Positions 42,236 through 50,195 of a stretch of 51,532 nucleotides of DNA are shown here, one piece after another. Under the pieces are notes generated by a model that did not search any database, had not been told where the DNA came from, and worked only from the letters and a program-made list of their open reading frames with translations. The stretch is from Acidimicrobiaceae bacterium (lineage in GTDB: Bacteria > Actinomycetota > Acidimicrobiia > Acidimicrobiales > Aldehydirespiratoraceae). Both the position numbers and the translations under genes were made by a program. How positions within the stretch are numbered: position 1 is the stretch's first letter; each line of letters starts with the position of its first letter. The DNA lies in the NCBI GenBank assembly GCA_016845585.1, contig JAERSO010000007.1, positions 1 to 51,532 on the forward strand, written 5' to 3'.

Positions 42236-43663
42236 CTAGACCTCCGGGTCGGGAATCAGCTTGCCCGGGTTGAAAATGTCGTCGGGATCAAGTGCACGCT
42301 TGATGGAACGCATCAGGTCCCATTCCAATTCCTGCTTCTGAGGTCCGACACGGTCCTTGAGCAGCAGGCCGACACCGTGCTCGGCCGACAGGGTGCCGTC
42401 GAGTTCGAAGACCGTCTGATCCACCGCCGCTTCCATCGCCGGTTTCGCGGCCAGCCACGGCTCGACGGCCTCAGGGCTGATCGGCAGGATCATCATGTGG
42501 ATGTTGCCATCGCCGACGTGCCCGAATCCGTAACAGAGCGAGTCGGGTGCGATCTCCGCCGCTCGCTGTGAGATCCGACGCACGAATTCGGCGATCTGAT
42601 CGATCGGGACGGCCGTGTCGAGCTTCAGGCCCAGCCCCTGGTACTCGACATAGGTCGTCATCGGCGTGATCTCGTCGCGCATGTGCCACAGCGACGTCTC
42701 CTGGTCCGGTGTGCCGGCCACGATCGCGTCGACGATGTGGCCAGCCCCGGCCCCGGCGGAAAGGAACGCGGCGATCATGTCGTCGACGGGTTCGGAGGAG
42801 GCGAGTCGAATCAGGACGCAGAATTCAGTGCCGGCATCGAGGTGCACCGAGGCCCCGGTGACTTCGGCCAGGCGGTGCATCGCGAACGTCGGGATCAGTT
42901 CGAAGCCGCTCAGTGCACCCGGAGCGTGTTCCTGCGCCAGCGAGAGCAGCGGCATGAGATCGTCGAGATCGGTGATGGCGGCGAGCGTCGACGTCTCGTA
43001 TGGCGTCGCCGGGACGAGCTTCAGCACGGCCGATGTCACGATGCCGAGGGTGCCTTCCGCTCCGATGAACAGGTGCTTGAGGTCATAGCCCGAGGAGTCC
43101 TTGCGCAGTGACCGACGGCCGTCCCACACGGACCCATCGGCGACGACGGCCTCCAGGCCCATGACGTTGTCGCGCATGTTGCCGTAGCGCACGACGTTCG
43201 TGCCGCCGGCGTCGGTCGAGATACCGCCCCCGACGGTTGCGGTGCCGCGAGCGCCCCAGTCCGGCGCGAACTTCCGCCCGACTGCCGCCGCGGCCTCCTG
43301 GACTGCCTGGATCGTGACGCCGGCCTGGGCCGTCAGCGTCCACCGATCCGGGTCGACCGATTCGATCTGGTTCAGGCGAGAGACCGACAGGAGGATTGAC
43401 GGGCGATCCGCCGGGAGATGGGTGCCGTACGACAGTCCGGTGTTGCCACCCTGGGCCACGATGGCGACGCCGGCCAGGGCACAGGCCTTGACCACGGCGG
43501 AGACACCGTCGACGTCGCGGGGACGCACCAGGACGACATCGTCGGTGGCCGAGACCCCCCGGGGATCGGTGGTGTGGCCGATCGCATCGGCGCCGGTGAG
43601 GATCGCCCGGTCGTCGAGTAGTCCTCTCAGTGAATCGACGAACGCGTGGTCAGGAGCAGGCAT
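42236..43663 (-). CDS. FAD-linked 2-hydroxyacid dehydrogenase (GlcD/D-lactate dehydrogenase family)
   Basis: 475 aa. PCMH-type FAD-binding domain: GVAIVAQGGNTGLSYG, ATVGGGISTDAGGTNVVRYG and FIGAEGTLGIVTSAVL, then a C-terminal FAD-oxidase domain ending CYGFGHVGDGNIHMMI and LSAEHGVGLLLKD. Oxidises a D-2-hydroxyacid (D-lactate, glycolate, D-2-hydroxyglutarate or similar). In this cluster it may process a hydroxyacid from aromatic breakdown or a mandelate-type precursor, an inference only. ATG 43663 follows the hydratase stop by 9 nt. Confidence 0.85.
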   Translation of the reverse strand: MPAPDHAFVDSLRGLLDDRAILTGADAIGHTTDPRGVSATDDVVLVRPRDVDGVSAVVKACALAGVAIVAQGGNTGLSYGTHLPADRPSILLSVSRLNQIESVDPDRWTLTAQAGVTIQAVQEAAAAVGRKFAPDWGARGTATVGGGISTDAGGTNVVRYGNMRDNVMGLEAVVADGSVWDGRRSLRKDSSGYDLKHLFIGAEGTLGIVTSAVLKLVPATPYETSTLAAITDLDDLMPLLSLAQEHAPGALSGFELIPTFAMHRLAEVTGASVHLDAGTEFCVLIRLASSEPVDDMIAAFLSAGAGAGHIVDAIVAGTPDQETSLWHMRDEITPMTTYVEYQGLGLKLDTAVPIDQIAEFVRRISQRAAEIAPDSLCYGFGHVGDGNIHMMILPISPEAVEPWLAAKPAMEAAVDQTVFELDGTLSAEHGVGLLLKDRVGPQKQELEWDLMRSIKRALDPDDIFNPGKLIPDPEV

Positions 43664-43672
43664 GGGGATTGT

Positions 43673-44476
43673 CTAGCTGAAGGCGAGGGTGAACGAGTCG
43701 AGCGGGCCGAAGTCGAACCGGAACTCGTCGCCGGCACGGATGTCGATCGGCCGGGTGAACGAACCGGCGAGGATCGTCTGGCCCGCCTCGAGGGTCAGGC
43801 CCTGCTCGGCGTAGCGGCGAGCCAGCCACACGATGCCCTTGGCCGGATGGTCGAGCACTCCTGCGGCCACGCCGGTCTCCTCGATCGTGCCGTTGCGGTA
43901 GCCGAGAGCGCTGATCCAGCGAAGGTCCACCTCGCGGGGTCCGATCTGACGTCCGCCGCAGACGATGCCGGCATCGGCCGCGTTGTCGGCGATCGTGTCG
44001 ATGACCGTGCGTGTGCGGCCATCGCTGTTCGTGCGATGGGTTCGTGCCGCGATCAGCTCGACGGCCGGGGACACATGGTCGGTGGCATCGAGGACGTCAT
44101 CGACGGTGAGATCCGCGCCCGCGAGATCGGTGGCCAGGACGAAGGCCAGTTCGATCTCGAGCTTCGGGTCGGTGAAGTCGGCAGCGTTGAGGGTGGAGTC
44201 CGATGCGAAGACCATGTCGGCGGTGAGGAAGCCGGAGTCGGGGGTCGAGATCTTCATCGCGGCCTGCATGGCGCGCGAGGTCAACCCGATCTTGTGGCCG
44301 ATGAGCTGCTCGCCCCGAGCGAGTTTCAGGGAAAGCCACGCGGCCTGCACGCGATACGCGTCATCCATCGTCATGTCGGGGTGGACGGTGGTGCTCTGTC
44401 GAGCCTGGGTGCGTGTTCGCTCGGCCTGGTCGAGGATCTCGGCTTCTGCGGCGACCTGCGCTTCGGTGAGTGGCAT
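43673..44476 (-). CDS. hpaH: 2-oxo-hept-4-ene-1,7-dioate hydratase (HpaH/HpcG type)
   Basis: 267 aa, exactly the usual HpaH length. FAH-like hydratase fold: MDDAYRVQAAWLSLKLARGE, LIGHKIGLTSRAMQAAM, DPKLEIELAFVLATDL (metal-binding Glu pair) and HVSPAVELIAARTH. It hydrates the ring-cleavage-derived oxo-dienoate before aldol cleavage. Related MhpD/XylJ enzymes act on shorter acids, so the exact substrate rests on the neighbours (hpaG, hpaF, hpaE). It lies 6 nt after the MarR regulator gene. Confidence 0.85.
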   Translation of the reverse strand: MPLTEAQVAAEAEILDQAERTRTQARQSTTVHPDMTMDDAYRVQAAWLSLKLARGEQLIGHKIGLTSRAMQAAMKISTPDSGFLTADMVFASDSTLNAADFTDPKLEIELAFVLATDLAGADLTVDDVLDATDHVSPAVELIAARTHRTNSDGRTRTVIDTIADNAADAGIVCGGRQIGPREVDLRWISALGYRNGTIEETGVAAGVLDHPAKGIVWLARRYAEQGLTLEAGQTILAGSFTRPIDIRAGDEFRFDFGPLDSFTLAFS

Positions 44477-44482
44477 CTGGGA

Positions 44483-44935
44483 TCAGCCCCGATCGTCGAG
44501 GATCTCGGTGAGGTCGTGGAGTTCAGCCAACAGGTCCGAAAGCCGTCTGGCGCCGAATTGTTCCTCGATGTCGTTGTAGATCGCTTCGGATTCGGGTGCG
44601 ACTCGCTCCACCAGAGACCCCCCGGAAGGGGTGAGACGAATGCGGGCGCGGCGTTGGTCATGGGCCACCGTGGTTCGCTCGATCAGTCCCCGGTCCTGGA
44701 GGTTGGCGATGATGCGCGACACGCTCGGCGGGAGCAGGGCCGCTCGATCTGCCAGCTCGGTGACCTCGAACGCATCCTCACGAGATGCGAGCACTCGAAG
44801 TACCCGCCACTGTTGCTCGGTCACGTCGTGGGCTGCGAGCAGCGGCCGAAACTGCTGCATCGACGCCTCTCGGGCCAGGAGCAGTGCCATGGGCAGTGAC
44901 TGGGTGAACGGGCGCATCGGGACTGACGCTGCCAT
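44483..44935 (-). CDS. hpaR: MarR-family regulator, HpaR-like
   Basis: 150 aa. Winged-helix MarR protein: LAAHDVTEQQWRVLRVLASR, FEVTELADRAALLPPSVSRI (recognition helix), DRGLIERTTVAHDQRRARIR (wing). Resembles HpaR, the repressor of homoprotocatechuate catabolism relieved by aromatic inducers. ATG 44935 overlaps the hpaG stop (ATGA), so it is embedded in the operon it probably controls. A candidate operator lies at 45875-45886 in the divergent gap. Confidence 0.85.
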   Translation of the reverse strand: MAASVPMRPFTQSLPMALLLAREASMQQFRPLLAAHDVTEQQWRVLRVLASREDAFEVTELADRAALLPPSVSRIIANLQDRGLIERTTVAHDQRRARIRLTPSGGSLVERVAPESEAIYNDIEEQFGARRLSDLLAELHDLTEILDDRG

Positions 44936-45837
44936 CAGCGGGGCTCCGGGGCCTGGTGGAGCGAACCGTCGGGAAACTCATCGACGACAGTGTTTCGCAG
45001 CACACCGATCTCCGGGACCGAGACTTCGACGACGTCGCCGGGGCGCAGCCAGATCGGCGGGTCGAATCGGGCACCGGCACCGGTCGGTGTGCCCGAGAAG
45101 ATGACGTCGCCGGGCTGGAGTGTCACGAAGGTCGAGAGATAGTGGATCTGGTACTCGATCGGGTACTTCATCGTGGCGGCCGTGTCGTCCTGGCGAAGCT
45201 CGCCGTTGACGTGGGTGCGGAGGTGTAGTCCTTCGAGATCGCCGATCTCGTCGATCGGCACGAGCCACGGGCCGATCGACCCGCTGGATTCCCAGTTCTT
45301 GCCCTGGGTGACGTTGAACTTGGCGTGGCGAACCCAGTCTCGGATGGTTCCCTCGTTGCCGAGGGTGAGGCCCGCGATGTGATCGCGGGCGCTCTCCATT
45401 GGGATCCGCCGTCCCGACTTGCCGATCACGACGACGATTTCGCCCTCGTAGTCGAGCTCGTCGCTCTCCGGGGGCCGGGTCAATGGTTGGTCGTGACCGG
45501 TGAACGACTCCGGGAAACGGAGGAAGACGGACGGATATGCGGCGTCGGACGTGTCGACGTACTCGGCCGCACGGCCGCCGTAGTTCACGCCGATGCAGAA
45601 GATCTTCGCGGGGTTCGGGAGCAGTCGTTCGATGGTGACGTCGGACAGTGTGTGGTCGGCGGGAGCGCCGACGTGAGCGGCGGCCTCGTCGATCCGACCA
45701 GCCGCAATGAGCGCCCCGAGGTCCGGGACGTCGAGGCGGACTCGGAGATCGACGACGCCGTCGCCGTCCTCTGACACCAGCCCGAAGCTGGAGTCAGCGT
45801 CCGGTTCGGATGGCAGGGAGTAGGAGAGCAGTCGCAT
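44935..45837 (-). CDS. hpaG: Fumarylacetoacetate-hydrolase-family protein (HpaG-type decarboxylase/isomerase)
   Basis: 300 aa. C-terminal FAH fold: IFCIGVNYGGRAAEYV, ELDYEGEIVVVIGKSGRRIP (metal-binding EGE), GNEGTIRDWVRHAKFNVTQG and SGTPTGAGARFDPP. In this context it is probably the 5-oxopent-3-ene-1,2,5-tricarboxylate (OPET) decarboxylase / HHDD isomerase of the homoprotocatechuate meta pathway. ATG 45837 matches the family N-terminus; 14 upstream in-frame residues are rejected. First gene of the minus arm. Confidence 0.82.
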   Translation of the reverse strand: MRLLSYSLPSEPDADSSFGLVSEDGDGVVDLRVRLDVPDLGALIAAGRIDEAAAHVGAPADHTLSDVTIERLLPNPAKIFCIGVNYGGRAAEYVDTSDAAYPSVFLRFPESFTGHDQPLTRPPESDELDYEGEIVVVIGKSGRRIPMESARDHIAGLTLGNEGTIRDWVRHAKFNVTQGKNWESSGSIGPWLVPIDEIGDLEGLHLRTHVNGELRQDDTAATMKYPIEYQIHYLSTFVTLQPGDVIFSGTPTGAGARFDPPIWLRPGDVVEVSVPEIGVLRNTVVDEFPDGSLHQAPEPR

Positions 45838-45895
45838 CAGGATCTTTCGGTCGAAAGGACTTCCGTCGAAATGGTACACATGTTAAACAATGCGT
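45838..45895. promoter_or_regulatory. Divergent hpaG/hpaF promoter-operator region
   Basis: The 58-bp gap holds the imperfect palindrome TACACATGTTAA (45875-45886) with core ACATGT, typical of MarR-family sites, plus CTTTCGGTCGAAAG (45844-45857). A minus-strand -10 candidate TACCAT overlaps the palindrome, and on the plus strand TAAACA (45884-45889) ends 6 nt before GTG 45896. Binding there would block both arms. Confidence 0.55.
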
Positions 45896-46291
45896 GTGCC
45901 GCACATCATCATCGAGTACTCATCGAACGTCGCTGATCACCATGATGTCGGTGGCCTGGTGACCGCGATCCATGAGTGTGCCAAGGCCACGCGTATCGGC
46001 CCGCTCGGGGGGTTGCGCACTCGAGCCGTCGCTCGGGAGCACTACCGCATCGCCGACGGCGTCGCGGACAACGCCATGATCGCCATCGTCGCCAGGCTCG
46101 GCCCGGGTCGTGAGCCGGCAGAGAAGACGGCGTTCATCGAGGCGGTTCTCGATGCCGCCGAGGCGCAGGTGGCGACAGAGCCGAGTCCGCTGGTGATCGC
46201 CTGGTCGATGGAGGTCCAGGAGATCGATGCCGAGTTCCGCGTGAACCGGAACCATGTTGCTGCCCGGTTGGTGGCAGGAGAGAACCACTGA
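45896..46291 (+). CDS. hpaF: 5-carboxymethyl-2-hydroxymuconate isomerase (HpaF/HpcD)
   Basis: 131 aa tautomerase-superfamily enzyme. GTG 45896 gives MPHIIIEYSSNV, exposing Pro as residue 1 after Met removal, the catalytic base of this family; starting at ATG 45890 would bury it (MRVPH), so GTG is favoured. Later conserved block RIADGVADNAMIAIVARLGP. Isomerises CHM to OPET precursor in homoprotocatechuate breakdown. The stop overlaps hpaE (TGATG). Confidence 0.86.
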   Translation: MPHIIIEYSSNVADHHDVGGLVTAIHECAKATRIGPLGGLRTRAVAREHYRIADGVADNAMIAIVARLGPGREPAEKTAFIEAVLDAAEAQVATEPSPLVIAWSMEVQEIDAEFRVNRNHVAARLVAGENH

Positions 46292-47817
46292 TGGCAACCG
46301 CTCACACCTTCGACGAGAACCTCGTCGCCGCGACGCACCACCTCGCCCGATTCGCGGATGCCCCGCTGGGCCACTTCATCAACGGGGAGATGGTGCCGAG
46401 CCGATCGGGGTCCACCTTCGAGAATCGATCGCCGATCGACGGCAGCGTGATGGGCGAGGTCGCAGCGGGCGACGCCGACGACATCGCACGAGCCGCGGAC
46501 GCCGCTGCGGAGGCATTCCGTGTCTGGTCGAACATGGCGGGAACGGAACGCAAGCGAATCCTCCACAATGTCGCCGACCTGATCGTCGACCGCCGGCACG
46601 AGATCGCCGTGACCGAGTGCATGGACACGGGCCAGACCATGCGCTTCATGAGCGCGGCGGCGCTGCGTGGCGCCGACAACTTCCGCTTCTTCGCCGACCG
46701 GGCTCCCCAGGCCAACGATGGTTTGTCGCTGCCGTCGGCCGATCACGTGAACTACACAACCCGCCATCCGCTCGGCCCTGTGGGTGTGATCACGCCGTGG
46801 AACACGCCGTTCATGCTCAGCACCTGGAAGATCGCCCCAGCACTCGCGGCGGGCTGCGCGGTCGTGCACAAGCCGGCCGAATGGAGTCCGTACACGGCCC
46901 ACCTCCTGGCGGAGATCGCGCTCGAGGCCGGACTTCCCGCCGGCGTACTCAACACCGTTCACGGCGTGGGGGAGTCGGCAGGCAAGTCCCTGACAGAGAA
47001 TCCGAAGATCAAGGCCATCGCGTTCGTCGGCGAGTCGTCGACGGGCTCGATGATCCAGGCCCAGGGTGCGCCGACACTCAAGCGTGTGCACTTCGAACTC
47101 GGCGGGAAGAACCCGGTGATCGTGTTCGACGATGCTGATCTGGAACGAGCGGTCGATGCCGCGGTCTTCATGATCTACAGCCTCAACGGGGAGCGATGCA
47201 CCAGCTCCAGCCGCCTCCTCGTGCAGGACTCGATCTACGACGAGTTCACCGGTCGCCTCGCGGAGAAGATGAAGAACATCCCGGTCGGGCATCCCCTCGA
47301 CCCCGGTTCGGTGGTCGGGCCCCTGATCCACCCACGCCACCATGGGAAGGTCCTGAGCTATCTCGACATCGCGGAGGCCGATGGCGCCACCGTGGTGCGC
47401 GGCACGCCCTGGAGCGATGCGCCGGCGGGCGGTTGCTGGGTCGCTCCGGCCCTGTTCACTGGTGCCCACACCGAGATGCGCGTTGCTCAGGAGGAGATTT
47501 TCGGTCCGGTGCTCACCGCTATCCCGTTCTCCGACGAGGCCGACGCCATCAGGATCGCCAATGACGTCGAGTACGGCCTCGCCGGCTACCTCTGGACCGG
47601 CGAGGTGGGCCGTGCCCATCGGGTGGCGCACGCGCTGGAGGCCGGGATGATCTGGGTCAACAGCCAGAACGTCCGCCACCTGCCCACGCCATTCGGTGGC
47701 ACCAAAGCCAGTGGAATCGGCCGAGACGGCGGAGACTGGAGTTTCGACTTCTACATGGAGACCAAGAACATCGCCATCGCGCTCGACACGCACAGCATCC
47801 CGAAACTGGGAGGGTGA
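46291..47817 (+). CDS. hpaE: Aldehyde dehydrogenase (HpaE, CHMS dehydrogenase type)
   Basis: 508 aa NAD(P)-dependent ALDH. Seen: GVITPWNTPFMLSTWKIAPA, KPAEWSPYTAHLLAEI, FVGESSTGSMIQ, catalytic Glu in HFELGGKNPVIVF and catalytic Cys in NGERCTSSSRLL, ending with FGGTKASGIGRDGGDWS. Oxidises 5-carboxymethyl-2-hydroxymuconate semialdehyde, the ring-cleavage product, in the hpa pathway. Overlaps hpaF by one base. Confidence 0.9.
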   Translation: MATAHTFDENLVAATHHLARFADAPLGHFINGEMVPSRSGSTFENRSPIDGSVMGEVAAGDADDIARAADAAAEAFRVWSNMAGTERKRILHNVADLIVDRRHEIAVTECMDTGQTMRFMSAAALRGADNFRFFADRAPQANDGLSLPSADHVNYTTRHPLGPVGVITPWNTPFMLSTWKIAPALAAGCAVVHKPAEWSPYTAHLLAEIALEAGLPAGVLNTVHGVGESAGKSLTENPKIKAIAFVGESSTGSMIQAQGAPTLKRVHFELGGKNPVIVFDDADLERAVDAAVFMIYSLNGERCTSSSRLLVQDSIYDEFTGRLAEKMKNIPVGHPLDPGSVVGPLIHPRHHGKVLSYLDIAEADGATVVRGTPWSDAPAGGCWVAPALFTGAHTEMRVAQEEIFGPVLTAIPFSDEADAIRIANDVEYGLAGYLWTGEVGRAHRVAHALEAGMIWVNSQNVRHLPTPFGGTKASGIGRDGGDWSFDFYMETKNIAIALDTHSIPKLGG

Positions 47818-47819
47818 CG

Positions 47820-47879
47820 ATGACGCCGAGCCAGAATCGTCGGCGGATCCTGACCGGATGCGTCGAGGGTGCGAAATGA
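47820..47879 (+). CDS. Possible 19-residue micro-ORF between hpaE and ligA
   Basis: ATG 47820 opens MTPSQNRRRILTGCVEGAK and stops with TGA that overlaps the ligA ATG (ATGA). GGGAGGG lies just upstream over the hpaE stop. It fills the gap exactly, so it may simply carry ribosomes from hpaE to ligA, or be a real small peptide. No homology judgement is possible by eye. Confidence 0.35.
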   Translation: MTPSQNRRRILTGCVEGAK

Positions 47880-48223
47880 GCCTCTACTACGTGCAGAAGT
47901 TCCTCTTCGAGATCAACCGGAGTCCGGAGCTCCAGGATCGCTACCGCGCCGACCGCCATGGCTCGATTGCCCCCTACGAGTTGACGGACGAGGAAGTGAC
48001 CGCGCTCACAGAGCCCGACATCGGCAAGCTCTTCGTGCTGGGTGTGAACGGTCAGATCCTCATGCACTTCGCCGCGTTCCACCAGATCGAGTGGGCGGAC
48101 TACCTGCAGCAGATGCGTGACGGAGTCGATGCATACGGGCCGGTGCGTGAAGGTGTCTATGCCATCACCGGCTACGAGGGCACCGATGCCCACACCGAAC
48201 GAATCATGAAGGGAACGGACTGA
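47876..48223 (+). CDS. LigA-like small subunit of extradiol dioxygenase
   Basis: 115 aa, the size of protocatechuate 4,5-dioxygenase alpha subunit. SLYYVQKFLFEINRSPELQD, RADRHGSIAPYELTDEEV, then LFVLGVNGQILMHFAAFH are the LigA signatures. It caps the active site of the beta subunit in LigAB. GAGGG precedes ATG 47876. It overlaps ligB by one base (TGATG), so the two form one enzyme. Confidence 0.9.
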   Translation: MSLYYVQKFLFEINRSPELQDRYRADRHGSIAPYELTDEEVTALTEPDIGKLFVLGVNGQILMHFAAFHQIEWADYLQQMRDGVDAYGPVREGVYAITGYEGTDAHTERIMKGTD

Positions 48224-49056
48224 TGCCGCTCGTCTACGCCGGCGTGTGCAGCCACGCCCCGGGGATCACGGGTCGAGCCCACCTGGCCGAGCCGACCCAG
48301 CGCGATGCCGTACACGCGGCGTTCGAGCAGATGCGTGTCGACATCGAGGCAGTGAAGCCCGACGCGATCATGGTGATGGCGGCGGAGCACTTCGCCAACT
48401 TCTTCATGAACAACATGCCATCGTTCGCGATCGGCATGGCCGACTTCTACAACGGGCCCATCGAGGACCCGGAGTGGTTGAACATCCCCGAGTTCCGGGC
48501 GCCGGGCAACCGGGATCTGTCGCACCGCATGATCACCGAGATGATGAACACGGTCGACGTCGCCTATGCCGAGGAGTGGCTGTTCGACCACGGGATCGCG
48601 GTCCCGCTCAGCTTTCTCACACCGAACTGGGATCTCCCCGTGATCCCGGTGAACATCAACTGTCAGGGCCCGCCGCTCACGCCGCTCCACCGCGCGTGGG
48701 CATTCGGCGAGGCGATCCGACGCGCCGCCGACGCGGTTCCCGAGCGCATCGCGCTCGTCGGCACCGGCGGCATCTCACACTGGCCGGCCACCCCCGACTC
48801 GGGGAAGATCAACGAGGAGTGGGATCGCGACTTCCTCGACCGCTGGTGTCGCAACGACAAGGACGCATTGCTCGACTACGACGATCTCAGCGTCTACGCC
48901 GATGCCGGGCAGGGCGGGTTCGAGATCCGCACGTACCTCGCGGTGAGCGCGGCGGCCAAGGGGGCACGCGGCACGGTGCGCTTCTTCGAGCCGGTGCCGA
49001 TATTCGCCGTGGGGTGCACGGTGGCGGACTATCAACTCGCCGAGCTCTCGCCGTAG
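48223..49056 (+). CDS. LigB-type class III extradiol ring-cleavage dioxygenase, catalytic subunit
   Basis: 277 aa. Non-heme Fe(II) dioxygenase: iron ligands in CSHAPGITG (H11) and MAAEHFANFF (H56), with a catalytic His in FDHGIAVPLSF and the conserved GTGGISHWP. Opens a catechol ring meta to the hydroxyls. LigAB proteins usually take protocatechuate; the neighbouring hpaF, hpaE, hpaG and hpaH suggest homoprotocatechuate (3,4-dihydroxyphenylacetate) here. Confidence 0.88.
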   Translation: MPLVYAGVCSHAPGITGRAHLAEPTQRDAVHAAFEQMRVDIEAVKPDAIMVMAAEHFANFFMNNMPSFAIGMADFYNGPIEDPEWLNIPEFRAPGNRDLSHRMITEMMNTVDVAYAEEWLFDHGIAVPLSFLTPNWDLPVIPVNINCQGPPLTPLHRAWAFGEAIRRAADAVPERIALVGTGGISHWPATPDSGKINEEWDRDFLDRWCRNDKDALLDYDDLSVYADAGQGGFEIRTYLAVSAAAKGARGTVRFFEPVPIFAVGCTVADYQLAELSP

Positions 49057-49070
49057 GGCAAACTCGAGGG

Positions 49071-50180
49071 GTGGAGGCTGCTGATCCAATCGTCTCGATC
49101 CAGCCCGACGCTCCTGACCTCGAACCGTCTCGCCATGGAGCGAAGGCTTGTGGCCTGCAAGAGCTGATGCGCCGCGGCCTACCGGTCCCTGCCGCGTTTG
49201 TCATACCAGTGACCACGGCGGCCGCTGTCGCCGGCGGGGAACACCTCGACGCCCTCGGGGCTGCCGTGAACCGTCTTGTCGGTGACGCGACGAGCGGGCC
49301 GCTCGCGGTTCGGGCCGGTGCCGAGGTGTCGCTCCCCGGGGCGTTCGAATCCCGGCTCGATGTGGCCCCGGCGGAGGCGGTGGCGGCCGTCGTCGAGTCC
49401 ACGAGGGGTCTGCGGGTGATGACGATCGCCAGGACGCTCGGACACGACCGAGTTCCTCCCACCGCGGTGGTGGTGCAGCGGCAGGTGGACGCCACCGCCG
49501 ACGAGCTGTCGGGAGCGGGTGCGGCGACATCCTGCGATCCCGTCACCGGCGAGGCGGGCGCCGTCGGCTCCTTTGTCTGGGGCATCCGCGGCGATGCAGT
49601 CATGGCCGGCACCGTCCCCGTCCTCAAACTGGACGCCCTCGAGCGCCGCTGTCCGGCGGTCGCCCGCCAGCTGGGCCGCGACCTGCTCGAACTCGAAGCG
49701 GAGTTCGGCAAACCGGTGGAACTGGAGTTCGCGGTCGAGCGTGGGTCGCTGTGGTACCTCCAGCTCCGCCTGTTCGAGGTGGCCGACACCGGTGTCAGCG
49801 ACTTCGACGACGTGGATGTGCTGGCAATGGGTCAGCCCGGTTCGGCCGGCGTCGGAGAGGGCCGCCTGCTCACCGATGTCGACGATGCGCTCGATGCGGC
49901 CGACCGAGGTGAACCCGTTGTGCTCGCTCTCGGTTGGACGTCGCCGAGCGACGCGAGCGCGATGGTGCGATCGGCCGCGCTTCTGACTCGGGTGGGCGGT
50001 CGACAGAGCCACGCCGCCGTGGTCGCTCGCAGCGCTCGTGTCCCCGCGGTGCTCTCCGTGCAGGGGTTGGAGATCGCCGACGACCACGTGGTGCTCGCAG
50101 GAGAGCGGGTCGAGGTCGGAGAGTGGTTGGTGGTCGACGGGACGACCGGACGGGTCGGTCGGCGCGCCGGTTCAGACTGA
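49071..50180 (+). CDS. Shortened PPDK-like dikinase: ATP-grasp part plus phospho-His domain
   Basis: 369 aa. The N-terminal part matches pyruvate phosphate dikinase: LAVRAGAEVSLPGAFESRLD (PPDK VRSGAxxSMPG) and GAATSCDPVTGEAGAVGSFV. It ends with the swivelling His domain LTRVGGRQSHAAVVARSARV, with the phospho-accepting His. The C-terminal PEP/pyruvate TIM barrel is absent, as in subunits of phenylphosphate synthase. Possibly a phosphotransferase for another acceptor, or a regulatory relic. GTG 49071 follows ligB by 14 nt, so it may be co-expressed with the aromatic cluster. The much longer frame inside ligB is rejected. Confidence 0.78.
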   Translation: MEAADPIVSIQPDAPDLEPSRHGAKACGLQELMRRGLPVPAAFVIPVTTAAAVAGGEHLDALGAAVNRLVGDATSGPLAVRAGAEVSLPGAFESRLDVAPAEAVAAVVESTRGLRVMTIARTLGHDRVPPTAVVVQRQVDATADELSGAGAATSCDPVTGEAGAVGSFVWGIRGDAVMAGTVPVLKLDALERRCPAVARQLGRDLLELEAEFGKPVELEFAVERGSLWYLQLRLFEVADTGVSDFDDVDVLAMGQPGSAGVGEGRLLTDVDDALDAADRGEPVVLALGWTSPSDASAMVRSAALLTRVGGRQSHAAVVARSARVPAVLSVQGLEIADDHVVLAGERVEVGEWLVVDGTTGRVGRRAGSD

Positions 50181-50182
50181 GC

Positions 50183-50188
50183 TACCGT
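50183..50188 (+). promoter_or_regulatory. -10 element TACCGT, leaderless start of methyltransferase gene
   Basis: TACCGT ends 7 nt before ATG 50196, suggesting a new transcript start right after the PPDK-like gene. Confidence 0.57.
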
Positions 50189-50195
50189 CCGGCCA

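Noticed and set aside
46042..47793. Long minus-strand open frame (583 codons) opposite hpaF/hpaE
   Set aside because: It is a shadow created by high-GC codon bias; the plus-strand ALDH has all catalytic motifs. Similar antisense frames at 2723-4291 and 9466-10782 are rejected for the same reason.
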